A stretch of 64,000 nucleotides of DNA from Membranipora membranacea. Lineage: Eukaryota; Bryozoa; Gymnolaemata; Cheilostomatida; Membraniporidae. Below are positions 1-14,600 of the stretch, one piece after another. Made by a program: the position numbers and the translations under genes. The stretch lies in NCBI GenBank assembly GCA_914767715.1, contig OU612065.1:29018001-29082000 (forward strand). Direction: 5' to 3'. The notes below the pieces were generated by a model. The model did no database searches. It saw nothing but the letters and a program-made list of their open reading frames with translations, and was not told the DNA's origin. How positions within the stretch are numbered: position 1 is the first letter of the stretch; every line of letters starts with the position of its first letter.

Positions 1-3000
1 CTGGCCGTAAAAAACACCAAGGGTCCCCCCTTTGTTACTTTTTATAATTTTAAAGTCGCTCTCATATCCGTTCTATTTATCGTAGGATCTTCAAATTCTG
101 GAATTTGAATGAGGCCAATGAGGCCATCAACTGGTCAGAGTTTAAAAGAAATCCGATGGATTTTTAATTTTTTAGCCTGCCGTTTGGCATGTTTTTTTAT
201 GTCAAATTTGGCCGTCGTTAAAAATGTTGCTGACGCCAATCTAAGAGGGGCAGCCCCGAACGGTTTTCTGTTCCAAAGTCAGCATGAAACTCTGCACGGT
301 GTAGAGTAGGTTAGAAGGCAATCTATTTTTTAATCTGGCCGTAAAAAACACCAAGGGTCCCCCCTTTGTTACTTTTTATAATTTTAAAGTCGCTCTCATC
401 TCCGTTCTATTTATCGTAGGATCTTCATATTCTGGAATTTGAATGAGGCCAATGAGGCCATCAACTGGTCAGAGTTTAAAAGAAATCCGATGGATTTTTA
501 ATTTTTTAGCCTGCCGTTTGGCATGTTTTTTTATGTCAAAATTGGCCCTCCTTAAAAATGTTGCTGACGCCAATCTAAGAGGGGCAGCCCCGAACAGTTT
601 TCTGTTCCAAAGTCAGCATGAAATTCTGCACGGTATAGAGTAGGTTAGAAGGCAATCTATTTTTTAATCTGGCCGTAAAAAACACCAAGGGTCCCCCCTT
701 TGTTACTTTTTATAATTTTTAAGTCGCTCTCATCTCTGTTCTATTTATCGTAGGATCTTCATATTCTGGAATTTGAATGAGGCCAATGAGGCCATCAACT
801 GGTCAGAGTTTAAAAGAAATCCGATGGATTTTTAATTTTTTAGCCTGCCGTTTGGCATGTTTTTTTATGTCAAAATTGGCCCTCCTTAAAAATGTTGCTG
901 ACGCCAATCTAAGAGGGGCAGCCCCGAACAGTTTTCTGTTCCAAAGTCAGCATGAAATTCTGCACGGTATAGAGTAGGTTAGAAGGCAATCTATTTTTTA
1001 ATCTGGCCGTAAAAAACACCAAGGGTCCCCCCTTTGTTACTTTTTATAATTTTAAAGTCGCTCTCATCTCCGTTCTATTTATCGTAGGATCTTCATATTC
1101 TGGAATTTGAATGAGGCCAATGAGGCCATCAACTGGTCAGAGTTTAAAAGAAATCCGATGGATTTTTAATTTTTTAGCCTGCCGTTTGGCATGTTTATTT
1201 TTTTATGTCAAAATTGGCCCTCGTTAAAAATGTTGCTGACGCCAATCTAAGAGGGGCAGCCCCGAACGGTTTTCTGTTCCAAAGTCAGCATGAAATTCTG
1301 CACGGTATAGAGTAGGTTAGAAGGCAATCTATTTTTTAATCTGGCCGTAAAAAACACCAAGCGTCCCCCCTTTGTTACTTTTTATAATTTTAAAGTCGCT
1401 CTCATCTCCGTTCTATTTATCGTAGGATCTTCATATTCTGGAATTTGAATGAGGCCAATGAGGCCATCAACTGGTCAGAGTTTAAAAGAAATCCGATGGA
1501 TTTTTAATTTTTTAGCCTGCCGTTTGGCATGTTTTTTTATGTCAAAATTGGCCCTCGTTAAAAATGTTGCTGACGCCAATCTAAGAGGGGCAGCCCCGAA
1601 CGGTTTTCTGTTCCAAAGTCAGCATGAAATTCTGCACGGTATAGAGTAGGTTAGAAGGCAATCTATTTTTTAATCTGGCCGTAAAAAACACCAAGCGTCC
1701 CCCCTTTGTTACTTTTTATAATTTTAAAGTCGCTCTCATCTCCGTTCTATTTATCGTAGGATCTTCATATTCTGGGGTTTGGGTGAGGCCGGTGAGGCCA
1801 TCAACTGGTCAGAGCCTAAAAGAAACCCGATGGATTTTTAATCTTTTAGCCTGCCGTTTGGCATGTTTTTTTATGTCAAAATTGGCCCTCGTTAAAATTG
1901 TTGCTGACGCCAATCTAAGAGGGGCAGCCCCGAACGGTTTTCTGTTCCAAAGTCAGCATGAAATTCTGCACGGTATAGAGTAGGTTAGAAGGCAATCTAT
2001 TTTTTAATCTGGCCGTAAAAAACACCAAGGGTCCCCCCTTTGTTACTTTTTATAATTTTAAAGTCGCTCTCATCTCCGTTCAATTTATCGTAGGATCTTC
2101 ATATTCTGGAATTTGAATGAGGCCAATGAGGCCATCAACTGGTCAGAGTTTAAAAGAAATCCGATGGATTTTTAATTTTTTAGCCTGCCGTTTGGCATGT
2201 TTTTTTAAGTCAAAATTGGCCCTCGTTAAAAATGTTGCTGACGCCAATCTAAGAGGGGCAGCCCCGAACGGTTTTCCGTTCCAAAGTCAGCATGACATTT
2301 TGCATTGTATAGAGTAGGTTAGAAGGCAATCTATTTTTTAATCTGGCCGTAAAAAACACCAAGGGTCCCCCCTTTGTTACTTTTTATAATTTTAAAGTCG
2401 CTCTCATCTCCGTTCTATTTATCGTAGGATCTTCATATTCTGGAATTTGAATGAGGCCAATGAGGCCATCAACTGGTCAGAGTTTAAAAGAAATCCGATG
2501 GATTTTTAATTTTTTAGCCTGCCGTTTGGCATGTTTTTTTATGTCAAAATTGGCCCTCCTTAAAAATGTTGCTGACGCCAATCTAAGAGGGGCAGCCCCG
2601 AACAGTTTTCTGTTCCAAAGTCAGCATGAAATTCTGCACGGTATAGCGTAGGTTAGAAGGCAATCTATTTTTTAATCTGGCCGTAAAAAACACCAAGGGT
2701 CCCCCCTTTGTTACTTTTTATAATTTTAAAGTCGCTCTCATCTCCGTTCTATTTATCGTAGGATCTTCATATTCTGGAATTTGAATGAGGCCAATGAGGC
2801 CATCAACTGGTCAGAGTTTAAAAGAAATCCGATGGATTTTTAATTTTTTAGCCTGCCGTTTGGCATGTTTTTTTATGTCAAAATTGGCCCTCGTTAAAAA
2901 TGTTGCTGACGCCAATCTAAGAGGGGCAGCCCCGAACGGTTTTCTGTTCCAAAGTCAGCATGAAATTCTGCACGGTATAGAGTAGGTTAGAAGGCAATCT

Positions 3001-3737
3001 ATTTTTTAATCTGGCCGTAAAAAACACCAAGGGTCCCCCCTTTGTTACTTTTTATAATTTTAAAGTCGCTCTCATCTCCGTTCTATTTATCGTAGGATCT
3101 TCATATTCTGGAATTTGAATGAGGCCAATGAGGCCATCAACTGGTCAGAGTTTAAAAGAAATCCGATGGATTTTAAATTTTTTAGCCTGCCGTTTGGCAT
3201 GTTTTTTTATGTCAAAATTGGCCCTCGTTAAAATTGTTGCTGACGCCAATCTAAGAGGGGCAGCCCCGAACGGTTTTCTGTTCCAAAGTCAGCATGAAAT
3301 TCTGCACGGTATAGAGTAGGTTAGAAGGCAATGAATTTTTTAATCTGGCCGTAAAAAACACCAAGGGTCCCCCCTTTGTTACTTTTTATAATTTTATAGT
3401 CGCTCTCATCTCCGTTCTATTTATCGTAGGATCTTCATATTCTGGAATTTGAATGAGGCCAATGAGGCCATCAACTGGTCAGAGTTTAAAAGAAATCCGA
3501 TGGATTTTTAATTTTTTAGCCTGCCGTTTGGCATGTTTTTTTATGTTAAAATTGGCCCCCGTTAAAAATGTTGCTGACGCCAATCTAAGAGGGACAGCCC
3601 CGAACGGTTTTCTGTTCCAAAGTCAGCATGAAATTCTGCATGGTATAGAGTAGGTTAGAAGGCAATCTATTTTTTAATCTGGCCGTAAAAAACACCAAGG
3701 GTCCCCCCTTTGTTACTTTTTATAATTTTAAAGTCGC
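1..3737. repeat. Satellite array, 334-bp unit, eleven copies plus a partial
   Basis: Units begin with ctggccgtaaaaaacacc at 1, 335, 669, 1003, 1341, 1675, 2009, 2343, 2677, 3011 and 3345, and a partial unit runs from 3679 to about 3737, where similarity stops abruptly. All full units are 334 bp except the fourth (338 bp), which has a 4-bp insertion in the T-run after gcatgttt. Copies differ by only a few substitutions, so the array is young or homogenised. The array runs off the left edge, so its true length is unknown. Each unit contains a 66-codon open frame on plus (109-309 and its equivalents), open in ten of eleven copies. There are no splice sites or promoter to support it as a gene. 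The sixth unit has a cluster of transitions described in the findings. Confidence 0.97.
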
Positions 3738-5649
3738 CACTCAGCGGAGTCTGGAGCCTTTTCCCTGAAATCATGAACGAATACCCTCATTTTAGTAACA
3801 TTACTAAAATTATAAATTTTTAATAATGTTTTGTACTTTTATTTTATGTACATGTGCAATGCCTCAATTCTGGAATTCTACAGCTACCTTACTGGCTAAG
3901 TAGTTCCAAATTTCGCTTTATCTGAGAATAATTGAATTGCATCTTCGGAAAATATAATAATATAGTTTCAGAATTTTAACAGCTTTTAGCAACATCGGCA
4001 ATAGAGTTGAAAACTTTCTTACCTTAATAAAGTGCAATTCCTAAGCTGAGATCTCGATATCCTTTGAATATACAAAGAAAGCAAGCTCGTTTTTATATCT
4101 GACTGTGCACTGTACCTGCGTTACTGTGTAGACCAAAGGTCATTTCAATAATTATCTCTCATCCTCCTGTGGGAACAAACTTAGATCAAGTTTGATCCAT
4201 TTGCCTATGCCCCCCCCCCTCTACTGGTCACGCCGCGGTGTGACCAGTAGAGGGGGGGGAACTCCGAAGCGTAGGCAAATAGATCTAACTTGATCTAGAA
4301 CAAACTGGTTCTATGGTTTAGCTTGAAGGGAGATTTCCAAAGTGTAGAAATGATGATGATACATCAGGAGGCTTTTTCTTCACTGATCTGTTCGGCTAAA
4401 TTGCAAACATTTGGAGGGTCTCCAATTGTAGCTACCTTTCCGTGCGAGCCAAACTGTATGACAGCAGGCTGTCGGACATAATAATAAATGCAATTGATGT
4501 AAATTTAGCACCATACTAATGAAAATGAGCAAAGTGTTCACTTGCAACAAGTCTTACAAATAGGGAATGAACTACATAGCTGCAGATTAATCCAGTCCAA
4601 GTGACACAGCCGTTTATGCTGGCAGTTACATTGTGTAACCCTCGCGCCCTCCATTTACGCCAAAGGTATTTGTGACATAAACATTGACATGTTTTAAATA
4701 TAAAGGTATTTTATCAAAAACTAGCAATTACTACTTTACGTCATTTTTTGTTGGCGATACAAAAAATTTGTAAACAGTTTGATTTTACTTAGCAGCTTTC
4801 TGGTTTCACCACCACATTTGGCAAAAAGCAGCCCTCACCACCTGCATCTCATCTGATGTGTGTGGTTTTTTTAGTGCTGTAGATCTGTTCTTTGTTCAAG
4901 AATACTTCAGAGGCCAAGGGATATAAAAAATGTGTTTGTAAATATGGATAATCTAATATCAATCAAAGTTTAGACATCTGAACATGGATAACATTTTATT
5001 TGAAGCCTTTCACACAATAAACTTAGTGGTAAACTAAGAAACTAAGAGGAGAATAAGAGTTTTGCAAGATAAAGTCAAATTGAGCTAAGATGTGCGATGC
5101 AATAAGAAGTTTATGCTTTTTGCATCATAATTGTAAGAAAATAATTGTATAGAAAAATACAGAACACAGATTTTTAGCAAAATAATTTTCAAAGTTTCAT
5201 ATTCTTACAAGTCTAATTCTGGCCCTTGATGCTCTTCCTGTCCTAATTATACGCATTGCTGGATAGACATCGACTATTATAATAATGAGAACCAAAACAT
5301 GAAACCTTCTCAAGACCTACGTTTCCATGTGGATTATGAGCCTGATGCCTGATCTAGATCGAACTGAGTCGCGACCTCTTGTCCATTTCCATGATCAGAG
5401 ATTGAGCTAAAACTTCAAAGGAAACTGCCGCAGGTGTGAATGGTACTTAGGTCTCCTGATTGCGAGTCCATGAAACAGACCCCTCAGCCACTTTGTCTGA
5501 TTGAACTTGTAACCGATTGTGTGAATATTATAGAAAATTGTATTGAGGGGATACAATACCGAGATCTTTTGGTAATAAAATAGTCTTAGACTTTTTACCG
5601 GAGTAATTCAGGTTAGTCGTAGACTTTGACATCTGATAAGCTAATTATA
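3738..5649. other. Non-coding region between satellite and CLCA 3' end
   Basis: I see no coding exon here. It contains the inverted-repeat element at 4183-4301. A possible polyadenylation signal for the CLCA gene (AATAAA on minus, TTTATT on plus) lies near 4995. It is about 650 bp past the stop codon, so it is only a candidate. Confidence 0.5.
4183..4301. repeat. MITE-like inverted repeat
   Basis: Two long arms face each other around a short GC-rich loop. The left arm reads tagatcaagtttgatcc, then catttgcctatgc, a C-run and ctactggtcac. The right arm is its near complement: gtgaccagtag, a G-run, gtaggcaaat and cttgatct. No transposase is encoded. Related ends recur at about 28930-29070, 31000, 35005, 36660 and 50090, so this is a dispersed non-autonomous family. 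Confidence 0.8.
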
Positions 5650-8600
5650 TTAGGCCTTTGTCTTAAGCTTGAAATTATTGACCTTTGGTGACTTGCCTGG
5701 TCCGATTATACCCTTAACAAGCAAGACAGCAACAACAGCAATGATAAGGACTAAAACCAAGACCCCTACTGTTACGCCTACAATGAGTCCCACATTAGAA
5801 GCTGATGTAACTTCGTCCGCTGGAACTTCGACTAATTTGGCTGACACAACATTTGACATTTCACTGAGGTTGTTACTGTCATCTTTGACAAGGATTGCGT
5901 ACACATAGGTCTTTGATTTGTCGGGTATGGTGAGTACTATCCTCTCCCTTTGATTGGCTGGTCTGGGTTCGCTCAGGTTACCTGATTTGAGGTCAGACTG
6001 CTTGATGAGTGTAGCGTTTGCTTTTCTAGCTCTATACAGAGTTTTGTGACTATCTGCGCTCCACAGCTCATAAGATTCAGCTGTAAAAAAGAAACATACA
6101 GTGCAAACTTACAATGCTGCTGTTTCTTCAAACTATTCTCACAACCACTGGAAAAAATATCACATTTCTTGAAAAATGTATTTTGTTTTTTAAGATGAAT
6201 CCTCATAATTTGTCAGTTATTGCTTGTAAGCCGAGGCTAATGGTTGCAACATTAAAATTGCTGTTATTGCTCTGATTCCAACAATTTCTTGGTTTTTGGA
6301 TAGCCTATTCAAAACATGATTGTATGGGCAACCTTTCTTTTGGTGTAGAACAGTCATTCATTCCGTAAGTACTTTAGTTTTGTACACATATGAGAGGGCA
6401 ATTCCTAAGTTTGCAACAAAAATGTGACTTTAAGTCTTACCTGTTCCCATATCCAGATCATCACCTACAGCTGTCCACTCAAGCGTGACTGTGCCGTCAG
6501 CGTAAGAAGCTCCAGTAACATCCAGATCTTGTACTCTAGAAGGAGCATATCTATCTACATTAGGCGGAGCTATCGATCGAACATCGATAAAACCAGCCGA
6601 TGAGAACCTCTGAAATTCATCAGTTGGTATGAGGTCGACTTTCTGTACACTGATTGGCTGGCCAGGTTCTGAAAATAAAGTAATTTGTATGTTTGAATAT
6701 ATAATATTACTTCTTGAACAACAGTTTCAATAGACACTACTGTTTAGGCACTCAGAATCACATCGTTTGATTCAGCTTTATGCTTCACTCTTTGAATGTT
6801 TTATTCTAAATATGTAGCGAACTTCTGTCTCAACACCTCCAAATATCATTGTTATATAATGTGTATTTTTGATAATTGAAACAGATAGTTTTCCCCAGTT
6901 AACTTCACAAAATAACTTGCTCTCAAAGGCCTGACCGTATTATTCAAATCCTTGTTATGTTGTTGTTGTTGTTTTACTTATGGTGCTACCATCACCCAGC
7001 GCTCATTTATAAGCAGAAACTAATCTACTCAGCCATTTTTTTACACAAATGACGGATCGAAGATGTATTGTCACAGACAAGGACAGATTGTGCATGCCAA
7101 ACTTACCAGATATGACACCAGCTTGACTATAAGATACTGATTTAACACTTGTATCTCCCACGCTAACCACCTGCACATTGATTGAATGTTTGCCTTTAAC
7201 TTTAGAGTTGATGAGGTAAGCTGAGTAAGTTCCGTCGCCCTTAATAACATCAACTCCGACACCGTCATCTCTCAACTCCAATTGGGTCTTGGCATTTCTT
7301 GTGGCACCCGGGTACTCAATTGTGGCCATAACTTTAGCTCCAACTACTGCAGCATAGCCTTGAGTCACCGATGCGTACAAGGACACCGGTTTGGCACCTG
7401 AAATATGGATAAATAAAAAATAGAAAGTAGAAATCGAAACAGAACAAAAATATGTATTAATGGTGCACATGAAATATTTCTATATACCTTTTGTTCACCA
7501 TTATATCCTATCTCTGAAAAAATGAAGCACTGCACGCACACCCCCCCCCCCCCTTCCTTCACTCTATGGCCAAGGGCTTAGAATCATATTGCTTCACTTA
7601 ATACACTAATCTTGTTTTGCGTATCAGTTAACTGGGATTCTTTCAACCATAAAAAATCTGCACTGATTTGTGCAAAGCATTGTCACATTTTTGATTAATT
7701 TACTTTCACAACAAAAGTAAGAAAGTTTTCTGAGGTCTAGTTAATACATTAATACATTGCATGATGGTACCAGATATAACCTAATTCGAAGACCATGACA
7801 ATGAGGAATTTCTCGGTTAAATATATCAAATTATGATTATAGCGACTGAGTAAATAAGTATAAAATTGAATAGGTTTTTCTTATCCTGAAAACAGTCTTT
7901 GACATAAAACTTTTTTAAAAACCTTCATTCTATTGACAGTTGCAGTACTTACTGTTTTTGAAGTCCGGAGAGGTGTTGACGATATTAGTTCTGACAGTGA
8001 TGGGTAGCTCGCTCTCTTTGACCTCTCCGCCTGCTGCTGATGTTACTTTAGACATAGACTCAATCTGAGAGACAACATTCTCTGGCTGGCGAGCTTTATT
8101 CTGTATACAAACTGTCCATTTTCCCGTCTAAAATAATTCCATCAGATCATTACACTTTGAAACACAATTAATATATTATTTTGTTACGTGAACTGTTAAA
8201 ATACTAAAATTTCAAGTAAGGTCAATTCACGGATTGTCATAAAATCCCTGAGATGCCAAGGTATCAGAAACTAATTACACAAGATCACATCAAATTCTGG
8301 TCAAAATTCATCAAATTGATGAGGCTGATTTACTGGCAAGATCCTATTCTGACTATCGCTGTCTCAATGCTATGAGTAGCCTGGTATTGAGCAAGTGATG
8401 CAGCATTTTAACTAGTACATGATTTCGTCCACTGACCTGTCACTGCAGAATTCATCATTCCACTAAAACGATTCTTAGTTAAAAATAATTAGGTATATTA
8501 AAAATTCGAACATATGCGTTTAAGTGTACCTACAGCACATTGGCCATTGCATCTGTAAGCAGCAGTGCTACCAGAGTTCTTAGCCTTTACTTCTTTGTTT

Positions 8601-11600
8601 TTGTTTTTGATAGTGATAGCGAGAGGATTGTTTTCTGCAGTCCAACTAAAGGTGAACATGGTATTACGTCCGAGAGCGCTATCTATCATCACATCATAAC
8701 ATGTCTTCTTGTTAGCTTTTGCTTTTACCACCTTACTCTGGAGCTACAAACAAAAAGAAACCATGTTTTTGTACTTCCTAGTGTGACTTCTGCTCCAATG
8801 TGGAGAGGATGAAAAGAGTGAAGCAGAACACAATACGGCGAATCCCATCACACAGTCTAGAATTCTAAGGCCATGTAAATCACAAAAGTTTAACCCACAA
8901 ACCCATAATATAAATAATATATGAATGATAATAACATGTTCACGGTTTTGACTTTACGACACATTGATTTTGTAATATGTCCTCATGATTGTATTGGATT
9001 TGCCTCCCTTGTCTTGCCAACTGATAACAACTCGAACAACCAAGTTCAACAATATGACTTATACGTAATGAATATATCAGTCACATTGTATATTTATCAT
9101 ATGACCTATTGGTGTGACTCAGACTCACTGTGATAGGGATATTTCTGGGATCGTTCATTCTGGATCTCTCTGATGTTGTGAAAGCGTCATCAAGATCAGT
9201 CGATTGGCTGTCGCCTGATGTGTAGAATGATAATCCACCTACAGGTACCAAATACGATATACAGTTATTAGAAATCTTATTAAAATTTAACCACTAGTCT
9301 CATTATAGTAATATTGGTTATAAAGACACCAGGGTGAATAAATTATTTCTGTTGGCAACTCGAAACACTCCATAATGGTAAACAAGTAGATAATAATTAT
9401 CTTGGATCATAACTTTGGAGTCTAGGATCTGTACTTGAGAAATTCACCTGTTTGTGCAGCGAGAGAAATCATGACACTAGCTGCTCTTGCTGAGATGAGG
9501 ACTGAGTCGACGGTGATACCCTTACGTAGAATAGCAGGCTTTACATCTCGTACCCATGGTTTGACTGTCTCCGCCCCATCTGTGATCAGGACTATACGAC
9601 CTCCAACTGTACTACCTCCATTAGCTTCGAGCATCTGTAAGCGAATAATGAGTTATGTTAAAAGTAATATACCTAGCAGTATATGATGTACCATATCACA
9701 TCAATATTACAGGTAGCTTGGGCATGCTGTTGGGGGTGGGTAGGGATGACCAACCACCCATCAAGCCTCGACAGCCTGCACATGCTAGGTAAGGACAATT
9801 AGTAAGTATTAAATATACCCTCGTTCTGTGGTATGGACACATGATCCATAAATTATGATAATCATGCCACATTTTTTTCAGGTGAAATCACATAATGTTA
9901 CACACTGCACTACACTCATCAACAAACTACACAACGATTAAAAATTATATTATTTTCTTTGCATCCCACCTTTGCAGCTGCTTGAAGTCCTTTTCCGATA
10001 GCAGTACCACTTCTTTTCTCAAGGGGCACTTTGTCAGCAAGAAATTTACGGTCTGCTTGATTGTTGACGAGGTGCATTCCTCCACTGGCGTCATAAGCGT
10101 CCCTGGCGTATTTTACCAATCCTACCTCTGCGCCGTCAGGTACTGTATATAACAGATAACGTCTCACAGCAGAGTTCAGCTTTACAAAGTTACGATCAGT
10201 TGCCTGAAATATCAATCAAATCATCATGTTGATCCTCATTCCGATAACTGGAAATCTCACTAAACCATGGAGGATACATAAGTTTTGGTTTTGGTAGTAT
10301 TTTAAGATAGGAATAAATATATTTTTATTGCAATAATATGTAACACATTCATTACTTGAATATGTTTTTATACTCGATACTGCTAAAATTTTTGTGATCC
10401 TTTTTATGACAAAACAGAGGGTGGGCTGCCCTAAAAAGGGACGTAAGTTGCCCGAAGTCCTCGTACTGAGAGTGTGATACATCCTAATAAACTAGAATGC
10501 ATCCTAGAGGTGAGGCTATGGGGGACCTCCTCATCGTGAGTGTGCAGCAAGAACTGAAAACGGGCACTAATTGCCCATTGGCGGTGACACTTTGATCTTA
10601 GCCAATAGGCCGAGAAGCTTATGGTACATCAGCTTGATGGTTACAGATACTAAACAGGATTATAAAAAATTGCATTCTCAAACACTCAATTGCAGCCGCC
10701 TGAGCACTCAGACTAGGTGAACATTAATACTACCCTTGCAATAATATCTGCTCTATAATATTCCACTTACATTATAAACGCGTGACACATTCAATGCTTA
10801 TTTTAATCAGGTATATATAAGCCTCATCACTAATTTCAGAGCAAGATTGCCGTTTGTGATGATTTACTGCATCAGATCCATCATTCTTTCAGGTAGGGAA
10901 AACTCACCATACTACCGGAGATATCCATTACGACCACTACTCTACTTTCCTTCCTCTGTACAATCTTAAATGTTACATTGGTGTTTATATTTGGGTTGTC
11001 AAGGGCTTCATTAGCTGTAAAAAAATAAAATGAAAAATAAAAACTAATCTACGCCCTTTAAATTTTAAAGATGTATTCCAGACAGACAGATGACTATTAC
11101 TATGAAACTAAACTATTTATTGAATTTTCTTTAATGTCAGATCTAATATATACATTCAATTATATCTTGATCGACAAATTAAAGTAATCACAAACAAACA
11201 TTGCAGTTGGCAAAGTTACAAATAAAACAATATAAGTAATAAAAAAATGAAGACTTAATTTCATCACTCTTCACATGTTGACGATGGCAAAAACTATTTA
11301 GATTATTTAACTGGACAAATTTATCTGCACCTGGACTGGAAGAACGGTTAAACGATCTGCTCACCATTTTTGAAGTCAGGATGTTCCTTCATCACGCCCC
11401 AGGAGGAACGACCAGAGCACAGTCTGTTGTGTAGACTGGGAGCCTCATAGTTGTGTACAGTACTGGCTCCTAAATCATCATCGTCACAGAAGGCCTCTAC
11501 CTACAGAAAAAAGGGTTTGTTAGGAAATGGATATTGAGCAGATCGGGAATGAAATAGCTTTCAGAGACTGGTGTATAAAATTCAGGGTACAGCAATGTGT

Positions 11601-14600
11601 GTTGGTTGGTTGGTTGGTTGGTTTATTTTGTCTCAAACATTAGGTATGCTGCGAGATTGAGTGTTTATACTGTTACATGAGTAGGGAATACCAAAAAGAA
11701 ACATAAACAAAATGAGTAAAGTAAAGTCTGACTTCTAGTGGATTAAAAAATATCTTGCAATATCAAAATCAAGTGTCTGAGGAATGAGTCTTTACCCCAG
11801 GCAGTTCTGTATTTAAGGCTGCGATATCTGCCTGAGGGGAGTTTCTCAATAAAATTGTTTAAAAAATGTTCGTCATCATGTATTATCTGCAAATACAGGA
11901 AATATTAGTAGAAACAAGACATCACACCTAAGAAACTAAAGAAATAAATCTACTTATGAAAATGAGGCTAGCCAATAAACTTTTTAATCTGGATGGCAGT
12001 CCTGTCTAATCACAGGTTGATCTCTGACTACACATACTTACAGAAGGAAGGAAGTGATAATACATAAGAGAAGCGAGAGCTTTAGTCTGATCTTTGTTAG
12101 GATAATATCGACAGTCCGCCTCAGGAAGAGACGTAGCTGGGTCTATTTTACAGTTAGCTCCGGTCCTCCTGTGTCTCAAACGTCCCTTAACGTCAATATT
12201 ACATCGAGAAGCTTCTAGGGTGTTGGTGGTCGGAGAGTTGTAGAAGTGTTCTGTTGTGTCGCTACCAATGGGGTACTCATCAAAAAGTCCCCACCTCAGG
12301 TGTCCCCATTCGTGTACAAAAACTTTTGCTGTAAATTATAGAAAGATATTTAATGGCCAATTTTTAGCCAAGTGAAAAATAGTTTTTCTCTCTGGCGGAA
12401 TATTTACAGATTAGTACTCTTGACTCAGAATACACCTGGGTTCTTCTCTACAGCCCAATACCTACTATACTGCATCACTATAAAAACGAGTGCATCACTA
12501 CTGCGTGAACCTCTGGACAAACTATATTAATTTGAACCATCATTTAAATTTACTTTTTTCTCTTGCAACAAGTGATTAAACAATCAAGCATTAATAACTC
12601 ACAATCTAGTTTTTGTTTAATAATCTCAGGTAATTAAACTATTGCAGCTGCCCATGTGTAACAATATTTTATCAGTGTCTAAACAAAATCTAAACTTGAT
12701 TGAGGATTTCAGTGTTATTTTTTGCAATAACACTGGCATAATTGCATATAATAATGATTCCTTCATCTGTTTTGTCACTGTTCTGTCACTACATTTTGTG
12801 CTAATTTACAGTTTAAAACTTGTAATAAATATACCAGCACCTGATAAAGTCCATTGGCCACTTAACCTTGGAAACAGGCACAGATTGTGCACAAAACAAA
12901 CTAATAAAATGCTACGATATCAATCTTCTTGTGTGGGCTGAACTCTCAATTTCTCATCCCAAACTCAAACATTGATAAGATTGCCAGTGGTTATCATATT
13001 TAATGACTCCATCCAGCCCATTTTTCATGATACCGATTGCCATAGAGTTAATGCCAACATCGAAGTTTATCTTTATATATTTGTAAGCGATAGGTAACCC
13101 TAGATATGAGTTAGAAGCATCGATATATATCTATGGTTAGAGGACTCTATGGATTTGATATTCCCGGGGTTATGAGATGACAGATTCATAATCATGTTAT
13201 CAAAACAATAACAAGAAATCATTTTTGGTTATTTCTTGTGAGAGGGAGTTCATCGATTTGTCCATCAAAAAAATTGATCTGGTCATCCACACCCAGTCCG
13301 TTTGACAGTGCTATCAATCAGAGACCATGCAACCAGTTGCACCAAAAGTATGGACGGGATGGGCAGGTGATAATTCCCTCCTGCCCATGCCCATCCATGT
13401 TTCAGGCATCATCTTATAATGATGCTGCCGTGGTTTATCCCTTTGGAACTTCTGCTATTTATATAACTTATAAAATGCCTTGGATGCTAAGGTTTTCCTC
13501 CCAAACTCACATAAAAAGTTAACAGCACCCATCTTGTGTTACGCCACGTCCTGAAGAATTTTTGCCTCCCCTACCACCTTTTCTAAACTACGGCTCTGAA
13601 CTTGATGGTAATACAGTAGATGGACCAGTATAGAATCTTGAGCTCAGAATAGTACCTCATAGCTCTGGCCTCAATGATATCTTCCATTGAATACATTTAT
13701 GGTCACCACTCAAATCAAATGATTGCTTAGTGTCTATCTGGTGTGCGGCCTAGTATGGTATAGACAGAATGTTACTTAGATGAAATGTAACAACTTTAAT
13801 AACTTAAGGAAGTTACTGTGCTCTATTACATCTGTTGCAGGTTGATTAAAACGAAGCACAGTATAATACATTATTATCATGTTTCTCACCAAGCGGACCC
13901 CATTTTCTGACAGAGTTGACTTTATCGACGACAAACTTTGGTGTTATATGCATGAAGTCTCCTGGTACTCCACATCCTCCAGACTGGCTCACCCAGGGGT
14001 TATCTCCATACTGACTAGAAGGTTGATCAACTCTTATGTTAGCCTGTGAGTTAACAAAATATTTTTAGTGAATATTGATTTCGTTTCAAGATAGTTTTTA
14101 GTCTAATTGTAATAGAAATACAGCTTTTCAGAGAAATTTTGATTCAGAATATTGGGCCTGATAAATCTTCGCAAGTATATGGTTGGTCTAAACCGTCAAA
14201 TGCTAATATAACAAAGTTGTAACCTAGTTTTAACTCGGCTCGAAGCTATAGCTTAGATGTGAGGTCAAAACATCAATATCTAACATCAAAACCAAGGATC
14301 ATTATTGCGTCTTCAATTTCACATGTAGCCTTACCAAAAATATAAAGAGTACCATGGCCCTAATTTATTCTGTGATTTTATGTAATTCTACAAGGTGAAT
14401 GTGCATGACAACCATTGCATCTGCTGTTTCCTGATAACATAACTGTTATGGTTTCGAGATAGACGATGGCTCTCGCCATTTTCTAGCAAAGCAAGACATT
14501 TGCTATATTCAGCATAATATATCTATAAATTGAAATAAATAATAACTACCTTATCGAAGGATTCGGTTGTGGCGGGCTTTGCGCCTGGAACGGTCCACTT

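Noticed and set aside
109-3653. Ten near-identical 66-codon open frames as a tandem gene family
   Set aside because: They are copies of one satellite unit, with no splice sites, promoter or known domain, and the fourth copy is frameshifted.
5669-5908. Plus-strand 79-codon frame
   Set aside because: It is the antisense shadow of the CLCA transmembrane exon.
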